Shown here piece by piece: positions 33,561 through 45,228 of a DNA stretch of 64,000 nucleotides. The translations under genes and the position numbers were made by a program. The stretch covers positions 10,173,001-10,237,000 of the forward strand of contig OX419756.1 in the NCBI GenBank assembly GCA_948567375.1, given 5' to 3'. Below the pieces are notes generated by a model. It was not told where the DNA came from and did not search any database. It saw nothing but the letters and a program-made list of their open reading frames with translations. Positions within the stretch are counted from its first letter, which is position 1; every line of letters begins with the position of its first letter. The stretch is from Lunularia cruciata. Lineage: Eukaryota > Streptophyta > Marchantiopsida > Lunulariales > Lunulariaceae.

Positions 33561-35007
33561 GTAGCAAGGCGGCCTTCAATTCTTGAAAGGCCAACTCTTG
33601 TGTAGTTCCCCATGTCCACTTCTTCCCCTTGCCAAGTAGTGCCGTTAAAGGCTGTGCAACCTTGGAGAAGTCCTTGACAAATCTACGATAGAATCTCGTC
33701 AACCCCAAGAAGCTCTTAAGTTGAGTCTGATCTTCTGGGGCACTCCATTTTTTAATGACCTCTATTTTATCTATCAATACTTGAATGCCCTCTACACTTA
33801 CTCTATGCCCTAAGTAGTCTACTTCAGACTTGCCAAACTCACACTTTGAGATTTTGGCGTACAACTGATTCTGTCTTAGAATCTGGAAGACCTCTCGTAG
33901 ATGTTGTTTGTGTTCTGTCATTGTGCTACTATATACTAAGATATCATCCAAGAAGACAATACCAGACTTATCCAAGTATGGACGAAATATGTCATTCATT
34001 AGGCTCATGAAAGTGGCAGGTGCATTGGTGAGGCCAAAAGGCATCACAAGATACTCAAAGTGGCCATACCTGGTTCGAAAGGCAGTTTTGTACACATCCT
34101 CCTCTACAATTTGGATTTGATTGTAACCGCTCCGCAAGTCCAGTTTGGTGAAGTATCTCGCTCCATGGAGTTGATCAAACAGGTCATCCATGCGAGGTAA
34201 GGGGTATTTGTTCTTCACTGTTTGCTGATTGAGACCCCGATAGTCAATGCACATGCGCATTGTACCATCCTTCTTCTTCACAAACAAGACAAGGGCCCCA
34301 TATGGTGATACGCTAGGTTGGATGAACCCTTTCTGTAGCATCTCCTCAATTTGAGTCTTACACTCCTCCAACTCATGAGGTGATAGGCGATATGGGGCCT
34401 TACAAGGAGGTATCTTCCCCGGGAGTGTCTCTATTTTGTGATCTACTCGCCTTTTAGGTGGTAATCCTGAGGGTAGATCATAGGGAAAGACATCTTGAAA
34501 CTCATCCACCACATCCTTCAATTTCTCAGGAATTTGTCCAACGAGTTGTGCACTCTGGACTTCTCTTATTAGACCCAGAAAACATCTATCGGTCTTACAG
34601 ACAGTTGTCGTCCCTACGACATATAGAGGTAGTTTTTGCCTGTGTGATTTTTCTTTAACCCCAATGATTGACCATTGGTGGGTTCTCACTACTTTCTTCC
34701 TCCAATCCACCATTGGGTTGTACTGCTCCATCCATGGCATGCCTAAAATTGCATCATAACGGGCTAACTGTATCACTCGCCACTCAATTGCTTCCTGATA
34801 TTCTCCTACAGAGAGGGTTACCCGTCTAGGTAATGATTCAATCCTCTCTGTTTGCCCATTTGGTAACTCTACTTCTTCACTTCCATCTCTCTCTAGATCC
34901 TTTCCCAAGCTTATTGCAACAGAGCGAGACAAGAAATTCTCTGTTGCTCCTGAATCTATTAATACTCTCACTTGATTACCTTTTAGGATTCCATTCACGA
35001 CAATCAA
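33493..35007 (-). pseudogene. Family A protease and reverse transcriptase
   Basis: This 504-codon frame is the longest in the window. Residues about 10-110 are the protease ([13 protein letters not shown], then [10 protein letters not shown]). Residues about 190-430 are the reverse transcriptase. They carry [73 protein letters not shown] and the intact active site FLDDILVYS. The thumb and connection follow ([11 protein letters not shown], then [16 protein letters not shown]) to the RNase H start, after which the frame is lost. All catalytic residues I can check are present. The polyprotein context is broken, so it is labelled pseudogene. Confidence 0.93.
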
Positions 35008-35099
35008 TTGTGAGGTTGCCTTCGGGATCTTTGCACATTATTCTTCTTCCTTCCCTTGCTTCTCTGCTTCCTTATTAAGCCAATAAGGCCGCAAGGTGC

Positions 35100-36175
35100 A
35101 TTTACTGGCGATCTTTGTTTTCCAAAGTGGTTTCCACCTCCTCCTCTTCAGTGTGCCTCTCCATGTTGTTCAAAGATTGCCTGTACGAAGGCCTCGGGCC
35201 TCTAGGGAAACGAGTGCAACAATTGGTAGATATGTGCCCAATACGGCCACAATTGTAACAACGGTGTTGTTCTCCTCGAGTCGCTTCTCCTCGTGGGACT
35301 CCATCTCTTCGTTCTTCTACCCATCCTCGCTCTCCTTAAAGCGGCCGTGCTCCTCGATCCCGGAATCGAAGGTTGCCCAATTCCATCGGTACTGGTCCAC
35401 CCATGTGTGGCATTTCTGCTTGATAATGTTGAGGTGGAACTACTCCTTCACCTCCACCTAATGCTCCGGCTATTCTCTGCGCACAAGCAATAGCTTCAAA
35501 TACCGTGCAAGGGTTTTTCACCATGACTTCTTGGCAAATCCGCTCTTTCAACCCTCATTTGAAATTGTTGAGAGCCTCTGTTGGACTCATGTCGGTAATT
35601 GCAACTTGTAGATCTAGAAATGCCTCCACATACTCTTGTATGCTATTCTTCTTTCTCAATCCCCATAGTCGGGTTCGAGCCATCTGCACAGAATCCACCG
35701 ATTGGAAATTCTTGAGCAGTCCTTCTTGCATTGCTGTCCATGTGACCTCCTTTCTCTCTGCCAGCATGGATCGTTCCCAAGCATCATACCATGTGAGGGC
35801 TTTATCGGTCAAGTACCTACATGCAAACATGCATGCAGCATGCTCTGTGATCTCTGTTGAGAACAATTGAAAATATTGATTCATTCTCGAGATCCAATTC
35901 TCCACTACTCCCATCGTACGCTGCCCCTTGTAAGGCTCGATGTTGCAGGTCTTCTTCATCCGGAGTAGCAATGTGGCTTCATCGTTGATAGGGTTCGTAG
36001 GCACGGGTGCTTCTCCAAGTACTTCAGTCGCAGGTACTGGGTTTTGAGACGGCTCTTCTTCTTGCATGGCTTGATCGTTCCTGAGGATCTGCACTTGACT
36101 TTGCAATGTCTCCATGGTCATCTTAATCTCTCGAAATTCATTCAACATCCCTTGCATTCCTTACACCAGCTCTTG
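35100..36175 (-). pseudogene. Family A gag with CCHC zinc knuckle
   Basis: The 35555-36157 frame (200 codons) gives the gag core: YKGQRTMGVVENWISRMNQYF, ACRYLTDKALTWYDAWE and IQEYVEAFLDLQ. A single TGA at about 35552 interrupts it before 35336-35551 (ERICQEVMVKNPCTVFEAIACAQ, then PVPMELGNLRFR). The knuckle near 35230-35270, in a further frame, reads C-Y-N-C-G-R-I-G-H-I-S-T-N-C, a complete CCHC. The N-terminal part (EFREIKMTMETLQSQVQIL) is likely helical. Confidence 0.9.
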
Positions 36176-36775
36176 CAACTGCGGATCCATGGTTCCTGCA
36201 ACACCCAATTGCTAACGTCTGCTTCAATACAGAGTCAATATAATCACTCTGGAAGGCGCACAAACTATCGAAACTACCATTGGGACCTCAGAAGCTATCA
36301 CTCGTTGATAATACTCCTCACCAAAATTCCTAACCACAAAATCTCTAAACATCAATTTTGGCCTCACTACATAACGGATTTCTACTTGAGTGTTGAAAGG
36401 GAGAGGATTTGGGACATTCATATCCATATTATCATAATAGAATGTAGATCGTCAAATCCCACTCTCTGTCATATATCACCACAGGTAGAATCACCGGGTT
36501 TGGTGAGTTCATCACTCTGTCCATGAATTCCGCACCAAAGTGATAAACTAGCGATACTCTCATCTGCTCATGCTAGATGTACATAACCTTGATGTGGAAT
36601 GGGTTTGAGAATGGAAAGCTAGGTGCGGGAAATTGTCCCCCCGGTGCATCCATCCCATCCGCTCTCTAAAGTCCTTCCTAAGTCTAGCGATTACTCTATG
36701 TTCTCCACCTCAAATTACTCCGTTTCAGTAGTTCGTGCTATTCCAAGAGGGGTGATCCACTCTCTTGGACTAGAA
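36176..36775 (-). other. 5' untranslated leader of family A
   Basis: About 600 bp lies between gag and primer site. A minus frame at 36224-36427 has no recognised domain. Nothing else is seen. Confidence 0.6.
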
Positions 36776-36792
36776 CACTCGTTCTGATACCA
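36776..36792 (-). other. Primer-binding site of family A
   Basis: The minus strand reads TGGTATCAGAACGAGTG, one base inside the 5' LTR. The first ten bases match the iMet-type site. Confidence 0.9.
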
Positions 36793-36793
36793 T

Positions 36794-37509
36794 TGTAATA
36801 CTCCGAGGACAAGAGAAGAGAGAAAACACAGATTGCACACTCAAACATTCGATGCCCCAAGGGAGCACCTTCTCTTTATTATATCGACAAAGAGGATCTC
36901 CTCCAAGGAAGCTCCACCATAGGATTAAGGACACAGATAGGTGACATGTCAGCAAGCTCCACCCTTGGATTACTTACTTGGGTGGGTGACCTGTCTGGTT
37001 GGTCAAATGAGCTTTGACCGGAGGGAATCTTTTTGTAGGAATCTCAGAATCACATGAGTAAGGTACCGTTGGAAAGCTCTCGACGAGACAAACTGGGGGG
37101 GAGGGAAGGCTAGTTTTTCCTCATTTGGGGGGGGGGGGGAATCTGCACATTTTCAAGGCCTAATTCATCCGTTTAGGCCTTTGAAATTACCTTCAAAGTT
37201 TTTAGGCATATTTCGGTTCCTACTCTATTAGTAGAAGTCCTCTTTTGGTGATACCTCTTTCTGATCTGTTTAGTCCATCATGTGTAACATCCTTCCAGAT
37301 GTTACCAAACCAATTCTCACCTTTAAATCATATGTCTAGCTATTGGTTCTAAGGTTCTCAAGTCTATTTTGATTTCTGCCCTATTAGTAGAAGTACTCTT
37401 TTGGTGATACTTCTATCTGATCTATTTTGACTATCATGTATAACATCATTCTAGATGTTACCAAACCGAATTTCACATCTAGATCATATGGCTAACCCTT
37501 GGTATTACA
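36794..37509 (-). repeat. 5' LTR of family A element
   Basis: This 716-bp LTR pairs with 30981-31665 and the solo LTR 29331-30067. It has a poly-G run of about 13 near 37127. It ends TGGTATTACA, followed by the target duplication CAAAG. Confidence 0.93.
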
Positions 37510-37514
37510 CAAAG

Positions 37515-39415
37515 CTATGGTAGTGGTTCCAGGTGGAGCAAGCTAAATGGAAAATTGTTGCAACAATCTTGACATGGGGAGAATTCAAGAGTGCAATGCT
37601 TAAATTCTAGATATATTGGATCAATTTGTGAGGGGCCTAAAGTCACAAATCAAATTGAGATTGACTATGTGAGAGCCAAAACACTTGGGAGAAGCCATGT
37701 AGTTGGCTAAGCACTTTTGATTCCTTGGTTGTTACAACTTGGTCTTAACTTTGACCTTCAAAAAACCTACCAATACACTATACACAAGTGAAGGAGCCAG
37801 CACCAATAGATATTGATACCATCCAATGGAGACCACTTGGCATTACGGATAGAGAAAAATTGTGATAAAATAGTGGTTTTTTTATTATTGCTACATTAGA
37901 CATTACATTGCTAAATTTTCACTCAAGAATAAGTGACCTCAACAAATTACCCACATGGATTTTGTGGAGCAAAATGATTAGGGAAACAAGGAATTCCAAA
38001 AAGAGATTTTAAATCACCTATTGGGAACTTGATTGATTCCAATGGAATTGAAGGCTTGACTTGTGTAAGTTTGCTTCATTCGCAAGGTATGATATCTGAT
38101 CATGGTAGTAAGATTTTGATGGATGTTGGAAGTTTATGGAATTCCATGTCCATAGAATTAGCAAAGGAATTGATTATTCCTATCAAGCCCATAATTGGAA
38201 GTAGATTGATGATGGCGGATGATAGTGTTATGTATTGTCTACCTCATATCTTGTTATATTCAAGATTGGAAAGGAACATTTAGGGTATTTGAGGTTTGTA
38301 GTGGTACCTCTACACTATGATGTCATCCTAGGTTTACCTTGGATTGAACGTCATAAGGTTCAATTTGATTGAAACCAATGACAAATTCAAGTACAACATC
38401 AAGGCAAGAAATACCAATTAGGCTACTTGGCACCTTTGAGTAAGACATCTAAGAATAGGCAGTCCCAAGATGGAAAGTTTGTTAGTAAAGCAACCATAGA
38501 GTAAGCTTTGGAGGGGAGATAAACTTATTTTTGTGGTGTGGATCAAGCCAATTGAGTATGGAAAATTTGAGGAGAGCTTGAAGCCTCAACAAGCAATGGT
38601 TTGATCAAATAGTTCAAGAGTTTGCGGATGAATTTGCAGATGTGCTTGTAGATGAGCTACCAAATGTATTACCCTCCAATCATAATATGCCCTTCAAGAT
38701 TGGGTTTTCGCCAAGAAGTACTCCAATGAGTAGACCAATCTATTAGTTATCACCAAAGATAGACTTGGATCACAAGCTTCAAACAATATTTACAGAGTTG
38801 TTGGAGAAGGATTTCAAATGGCATAATACATCTCCTTGGGGGGCACCAATACTATTTGTTCCAAAGAAGGATGGAGGACTTTGCTTCTATATTGATTACC
38901 GTGGTCTCAACAAAAAAACAATAAACAATGCATATCCCTTGCCTCAAACTGATGACTTGTTGGAATAATTGAATGGAGCACAATACTTCTCCAAGTTAGA
39001 TCTTTGAGTGACTATTAGTAAATTCCCATTGATAGAGAGGATATGCAAAAGACTACCTTTTGCACAAGGTATGGGCATTTTGAATAGAGAGTTCTCCAAC
39101 AATATTTATGGATCATATGCATCAAGTGTTGGATAGGCTAATGGATTGGTACTTGGTAGTGTTTTTGGATGATATTTTAATCTATAGCAAGATAGAGGTA
39201 GCACACAAAAATCACATGCACGAAATCCTAAGATGACTACATCAATGGAAGTTTTATTACAAGAAGTCAAAGTGTGGTGGAAGAAAGTTACCTTCTTGGG
39301 TCACAAGATATCATTGGAGTGGATCAAGATGGGAGAGGAGCAAATCAAGGCCATTATTGATTGGCCTACTCCAAATGATGATATAGAAGTACAGATATTT
39401 AATGGATTGGCAATT
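37515..39415 (+). pseudogene. Plus-strand family B: rest of gag, protease, RT
   Basis: Gag resumes at 37515 and includes LREPKHLGEAM-like sequence near 37670. Protease lies at about 38020-38370: 38029-38283 reads GIEGLTCVSLLHSQGMISD and then LMDVGSL, where the catalytic Asp is kept but the motif has Val for Ser. Its end, HYDVILGLPWIERH, is in another frame. Reverse transcriptase runs from about 38700 ([29 protein letters not shown], then [11 protein letters not shown]) to [13 protein letters not shown] near 39165-39200, with the FLDD box intact. 39233-39451 carries the connection (FLGHKISLEWIKMGEEQIKAIIDWP). Many stops are present. Confidence 0.85.
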
Positions 39416-41330
39416 TTTCTATCAATAGATCATCCACTGTTATGCTCATGAGGCCACACCATTTACTTACCTCTTGAGGAAGAACTCAAGCTTTCAATGG
39501 ATCACCAAACATGAAAAAGAATTCTAAAAGTTGAAACATATGGTGTCTTCAAGACCTATTATTTAACCATATGATACTCAACTACCTTGTGTGATTGGTT
39601 TTGATGATTTTAATTTTGCCATTGGAGTTGTGTTGCAGAAAGATTTCTCAAATGGGTTACATCTCATTGCCTTTGTGTCTCACTTGTTAAACATTGTAGA
39701 AAGGAATAACTCTACTTGAGATCAAGAACAACTAGCAATAGTATATGGCCCCAAGGTATGGATGCATTATCTCCTGAGGAAACAAGTGATCATACAAATT
39801 GATTGCAAACCGTTGTTGCATACATTACAATTGAAACATCAAGGCCCATAACTCAAACATCAAGGCCATTATTGATTGGCCTAATCCAAAGGATACAATA
39901 GAAATATAGACATTTAATGGATTTGCAATTCTTTTATCAATGGTTCATCCACTACTATGCTCACATGGCCACACCATTGATTGACCTCAAGGAAAAACTC
40001 AAGCTTTCAATGGATCACCAAGCATTTCAAAAGCATTTCAAAAGCTAAAACATATGGTGTCTTCAATACCCATTCTTCAATCCTATAACCCTCAAATACC
40101 TTATGTGGTTGGTTTTGATGCTCCTAACTTTGCCATTGGAGTTGTGTTGCAACAAGTTCTCAAATACGTTACATCCCATTGCCTTTGTGTCTCACTTGTT
40201 AAACACCATAAAAAGGAATGACTCAGCTTGAGATCAAGAACAACTAGCAATGGTATATGGCTCCAAGGTAAAGATGCATTATTCTCTTGGGGATACAAGT
40301 GATCATACAAATTGTAAATCCTTTGTTGCATACATTACATTTCAAACATCAAGGTCATTATGGACTACTCCAAAAGATGTTATAGAGTATAGAAATTTGA
40401 TGGATTGGCAAATTTTTATCAATGGTTCATCCACTATTATGCTCATGTGGCCCCACCATTGATTGACCTTTTGAGGAAAACTCAAGCTTTCAATAGATCA
40501 CTAAGCATGAAAAAGCATTCCAAAAGCTAAAACATATGTTGTCTTCAAGACCTATTCTTCAACCATATGACACTCAATTACCTTGTGTGGTTGGTTTTGA
40601 TGCTTCTAACTTGGCATTGGAGTTGTGTTGCAGCAAAAGTTCTCAAATGGTTACATCCCATTGCCTTTGTGTCTCTCTTGTTAAACACTATAGAAAGGAA
40701 TTACTTTGCTTGAGATCCCAAATAACTATTGTATATGGCCCCAAGGTATGGATGAATTATCTCTTGGGGAAACAAGTGATCATACAAACTGATTGCAAAC
40801 CCTTGTTGCATACATTACATTTGGAACATCAAGGCCATTGTTGACATATCAAGTCCATTATTGATTGGCCTACTCCAAATGATATTATAGAGTATAGAAA
40901 TTTAATGGATTGGCAATTTTTTGTCAATGGTTCATCCACTACTATGCTCATGTGGCCGCACCGTTGACTTACTTCTTGAAGAAGAACTCAAGCTTTCAAT
41001 GGATCACCAAGCATGAAAAAGCATTCCAGAAGCTGAAATATATGGTGTCTTCAAGACCTATTCTTCAACCATATGACCCTCAACTATCTTGTGTGGTTGG
41101 TTTTGATGCTTCTAACATTACTATTGGAGTTGTGTTGTAGCAAGAGTTCTCAAATGGTTACATCCAAAGGATGTAAACATTTGTGACTCCAAAGGATGCT
41201 ATAGAAATTTAGACATTTAATGGATTGGCAAGTTTTTGTCAATGGCCCATCCACTACTATGCTCATGCGGCATGCGGCTCACACCATTAACCAACCTCTT
41301 GAGGAAGAACTCAAGATTTCAATGGAGTAT
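39416..41330 (+). repeat. Tandem array of about five RNase H segments
   Basis: A unit of about 480-520 bp from the family B connection/RNase H region recurs head to tail. The marker catccactactatgctca starts near 39431, 39948, 40429, 40935 and 41248. Each full unit encodes an INGLA-like start, HYYAHVAAP, FQWITKHEKAFQKL, a VSSRPILQPYDPQL segment, VGFDASN (RNase H Asp) and QTDCKPLLHTL. The last unit is cut at about 315 bp. Units differ by indels and stops, so the amplification is old. No integrase or 3' LTR follows. Confidence 0.9.
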
Positions 41331-41339
41331 CCCTTTTAT

Positions 41340-42160
41340 GTTATGGATTTTTTTGTCTAAGTCAAAGGTTTGGAAGAAACTTGACAACCCATTATTGAAA
41401 TTTGAGGAGTAGAGAGTATTTATTCTCAAGTATGATCCAAACATTACAAAGGAGGAGGAGTAAGATTCAAGAGAATTTTGATAGGTACATCTATGGGTTT
41501 ACTTTCAATTATAAGGATCTCAAAGGAAGTCACATTGGAGGAGCATGGGACATGTAAAGCCATACATAAGAGCTAGTTTCCAAAATAAATGTTGCATTAA
41601 TCCCTATATTTATGATTGTGAAAGTGTAGATTGAGAAGCTTAAGATGGTTAAGCTTAAGATAATAATTTTCTTTGAGATCAATAATGTGTCTTTCTTTGA
41701 AGTTATGAAGAAAGACGGTAACTTAAAAATATATGTGGATTATAAGAAGCTCAATGCATACCAAGAAGTACCACTACTACTTACCGTTCATTGATGACAT
41801 TTTGGAATGTGTTTTGGGTTATGAGAGGTGTAGTATTGAGATGATTAAAGTGGTTGTAACCAAATTAAGATCACATAAGAGTATTATTAAATCATCATAC
41901 CTATCATACCTTAGGTTATGTATGCTTGTAGGGTCATACTTTGAGCTTTGTAATGCTCTGCTCACATTTCAATGGTTCATGAACAAGGTAACTTGAATCT
42001 TCCATTAGTTATTTTTAGAAATTTCAGTGATGATCTTTTTTCTATGGGAGCAAGGAAGATCATTTGAGAACTTTATCAAGGTTCTGCAATGCTTAAACGA
42101 AGTAAGTGCATAATTAATTTTGGAGAAGTACATCTTTGGTTGTGAAGAAGGTCTAATTTT
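41340..42160 (+). pseudogene. Decayed Tat/Athila-like reverse transcriptase
   Basis: The plus strand near 41490-41540 reads DRYIYGFTFNYKDLKG, like the AWSYEDLKG region upstream of Tat/Athila reverse transcriptase. 41705-41760 reads MKKDGNLKIYVDYKKLNA, which corresponds to the PKK-G-x-RVCVDYRKLN box. Further pieces run to about 42150. It differs from families A and B and is the most decayed gypsy trace here. Confidence 0.6.
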
Positions 42161-42229
42161 TGGGTATACCAATTCCTAATGATCAAAAAGTAGTGTGATA
42201 AGGTGAGAAAAATCCTCAAATTTCCATTC

Positions 42230-42301
42230 TCCTCAGTAGCTCAGTGGTAGAGCAGTTGGCTGTTAACTGATTGGTTGTAGGTTCAAGTCCTACTTGTGTT
42301 C
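42230..42301 (+). pseudogene. trnN-GUU: Plastid-like tRNA-Asn(GUU) remnant
   Basis: The 72-nt segment closely follows plastid trnN-GUU as I know it: tcctcagtagctcagtggta opens it, the D-arm GCTC/GAGC is intact, the anticodon loop is ctGTTaa, and the T-arm GTAGG/CCTAC encloses TTCAAGT. The acceptor stem is damaged: the 3' half reads TTGTGTT, leaving three non-pairing positions with TCCTCAG. The anticodon stem is weakened by C-to-T changes. Mitochondrial genomes of many seed plants also carry a plastid-derived trnN, so the donor could be either organelle. I expect it to be non-functional. Confidence 0.85.
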
Positions 42302-43964
42302 ATATACTTGGTAAAGTTGTAGTAATTCTTGGAAATATTTTGGTATCATTGAGAGTCATCTTTTCATATTCCACAAAAACCTTAGTTTTATTTGGAATTG
42401 TATCCCTTAAATGGCAACATTATTTATGGACCTGATTTTCCTAAGTACAAATTACATCATGTACTTTTTCAAGTGTGCTTTTAGGCCAAATAATCATATA
42501 ATCATCAATAATTATATTATATATTACATAATCATATTACAAGAAGCTTCACTTAAGTTGATAACTGCCATGAAAGTTTCATCAATTTATATTAAAAATA
42601 TCCACTGTGACAATCACTAGACCACTAAGTAAAAATTTACCTTGGTGGTAGATGCTTATTGATTGGTTGACTAAAAACCTAATCATCTCTTCCACTTTTT
42701 CCAATTTCATCCTTTTAATTACTCTTTGCCAAAACACTTCTTCCTATTTTGTACATCTTCTATTAGCTCAAGAAAAAAAAAATTTTTTCCTAAGATCAAA
42801 TAATATATTTTGAATCTTGAAAATATCCTTAGTTTTAGCATCTCTTTCATAACAAGGGTTTCCTTCTGAGAGTCATATAAATTTAGGTACAATATTATTT
42901 TAGTGAATTTTGGATGGGCGTCAATCATAGTCTTACAATGTCATATACATGCACTAGTTTGAATCTGTCTCAAAAGTCATTTTTCCAATGCAAAAGTTAC
43001 TGGCCGACTATAAGAAAATAATGCATGTTGAATACTCTTTATATTGATAGACTTGAATGTTATTCCTCGTGAAAATCAAGATTTGAATAAGTTTAAATTG
43101 ATCTGTGATCTTGAGTACAAAATCATTGAAGTATACTCCACAAATTTACAACTTCTTGCAGGAAAGAAGATACACCATTCATACTTTTTATATTGAATAT
43201 ATGAACCATCAATTACATTACTATAGTTATATCTTTAGTTCTAATTTGAGTTGTATGGACTTTCAAAAAGAAAAGAATCCAAATTTTATTAATAATGACA
43301 AACTATCAGAATATCATGTCCATGATTTTTAATATCTCTTACTAGAAGCTCAGTAGAGAATGCTATGATAAACTAACTTTTTATTCTCTTCTATTAAGTT
43401 TTCAAATTGAATAAGAAAACTTATATTCAAGATTCAAGGAGAAGTAATTTCATTGCACTAAATTGCAGTAACTATTATCAAAGAAGCTGAAGCCTCATTA
43501 TTTTAGCATACCATGGTATACCAAAAAATATCTCCTTACTCAATACACACTTTTAAAAATAATTTATTAAAAAGTCTCCTTCTTTAAAGAAAACTTTAGA
43601 AAAATTGTGTGGTCTATGCCTTAATGAAATTATAGAAAAGAAAACCTAAAGAGAAAAAAAAATAGAAGAAAAGAGATAGATCAAAAATTAAATAGGATAG
43701 ATTCTAAATGTTATAAACTATGTAGAATTATGCTTGGTGCTGATAGAGTCCTTGTTGTGATCAAAATTAAGAATTTACTTCCTAACCAAATTACTCAATC
43801 ACCGTAAAACTTCATCAACAATTTATAGGCCAAGAAATTTTGTAGTTTCATGGCCTCATGTCGTAGGTACAAGGACCTCACAAAATTTCCTCTTAAATAT
43901 AAATCTAAGGCACATAGACATTTATCCTTGACTTTAAATTCAGAATTACAAGATATCATACATA
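42302..43964. other. AT-rich region without recognised gene
   Basis: About 1.7 kb is strongly AT-rich with only short frames (42411-42620, 43105-43332) of no recognisable content. It may be old retroelement sequence. Confidence 0.5.
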
Positions 43965-44160
43965 GGCTCTTGCTTATTGTCTCAACTGCACATATACATA
44001 CAGATCCTTTGCTACTGTCTCACCCATACATGTAGAGCTTTGCTATTGTTTCACCCAACTAGTACATATACATGTGCAATATACATACGTATGGGTGACA
44101 CATTAGCAAAGGATCAAAGGATCTGTAAGCATATGTCCGAGTGAGACAATAGCAAGAGCC
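43965..44160. repeat. Imperfect inverted repeat, about 70-bp arms
   Basis: Arms at 43965-44032 and 44088-44160 are inverse complements over most of their length (ggctcttgc pairs with gcaagagcc; cagatcctttg pairs with caaaggatctg; cacccata pairs with tatgggtg). The loop is about 55 bp. The right arm carries a short internal duplication of ggatcaaa. It could be a foldback/MITE remnant or a small-RNA hairpin. Confidence 0.85.
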
Positions 44161-44484
44161 CGTATATATTCATTATACAGTCTGAATTGATCTTTTGAGT
44201 TTTAAATTTGAAATGAAATATAACTGTACTTATAATAAAAGACATTACTTTTGTAATTGTTTAAAGAATAATTTCAGTATTGCATATTTAAATGGTGAAA
44301 TTAGACTTTCCCGAGTTGGCTGATCCCATAAGAACATGGAGTTCTAATATCTGGATTTTAACTCCTCGCAACTGCATATTTGAGTTCCCTCGGATCCGTA
44401 CTTTAGTTCTTGGAAATAGATATTAGGGTTGATACATAAATACCCGCGAAAGGATTTTTGAGAGTTCTCATGAATGGGTATTTA
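44161..44484. other. No gene seen
   Basis: This is AT-rich spacer between the foldback and the 126-bp tandem duplication; nothing is recognised. Confidence 0.5.
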
Positions 44485-44736
44485 GACATTGGATTTTGGC
44501 AGGTTAAAGTCCACATCAGGTGAATAGATAGATACATTCAAGAGTGTAAGAAGTAAAAGGCACAACTTAAAATCAAGGTTTGAATGCGAAGTTAAAGTGA
44601 ATATGTAAAAGACATTGGATGCTGGCAGGTTAAAGTCCACATCAGGTGGATAGATAGATACTTTCAAGAGTGTAAGAAGTAAAAGGCACAACTTAAAATC
44701 AAGGTTTGAATGCGAAGTTAAAGTGAATATGTAAGA
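44485..44736 (+). repeat. 126-bp tandem duplication
   Basis: Two near-identical units lie at 44485-44610 and 44611-44736, each starting gacattggat and containing gtgtaagaagtaaaaggcac. Only a few substitutions separate them, so the duplication is recent relative to its surroundings. Confidence 0.93.
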
Positions 44737-45228
44737 TTATGATACGCTGCATTCTTTGCAGTTCCTGGTAATATTATGGGTAAAATAGAGAAGTCGATCC
44801 TTACTCTTTATTTTATGACAAAGCAATTGGACATATAAGTGCTAGAGATTGTCAGTTACCTGGCCAAAGAAGAAAACAACAAGATCTTACATTTGAGTTT
44901 TGGAAAACTCGGTATTTCATGTACTATATTCACTCTATTGTTCTCGATAAAGTCTTCCAACCCACGTATGCTTTTGTCATGAACTATTTGTGCATTTCTC
45001 CATCATGGTGCTACGGTTGCGCAGTAAACTTTTTTCTGTCATGCTGTAACTAGCTCTCATGAGAAGGTTTTATGCAACTGCGCAATAAGTTATGTTTTTT
45101 TCAATTTGCCCAGCCACTGTACGAGAGGAGGAAGTGGAAAAGTAAACATTCCAGGACGAAGTATGCTTACAAAAGTAAATCCAATGACAGAAGAAAAAAC
45201 ACGCGACACACATAGAATAACATGAAGG
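44737..45228. other. Spacer with no supported gene
   Basis: No gene is supported in these 490 bp. Base composition rises from AT-rich to more balanced toward 45200, where exon-like sequence begins. Confidence 0.4.

Larger units (their letters stand above)
30981..37509 (-). mobile_element. Family A Ty3/gypsy chromovirus, near complete, TSD CAAAG
   Basis: A 6.5-kb LTR retrotransposon lies on the minus strand, with LTRs 30981-31665 (685 bp) and 36794-37509 (716 bp). Both start TGTAATACTCC and end TGGTATTACA. The target duplication caaag is at 30976-30980 and 37510-37514. Primer site, polypurine tract, gag with CCHC, protease, reverse transcriptase, RNase H, integrase and chromodomain are in gypsy order. 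It is inserted in the gag of the plus-strand family B copy. Coding is largely open, with about five stops and one frameshift, which makes it the youngest-looking coding element in the window. Confidence 0.95.

Noticed and set aside
39416-41330. CRISPR-like array
   Set aside because: The repeats are about 500 bp, encode RNase H and have no spacers; this is tandem amplification of retroelement pol.
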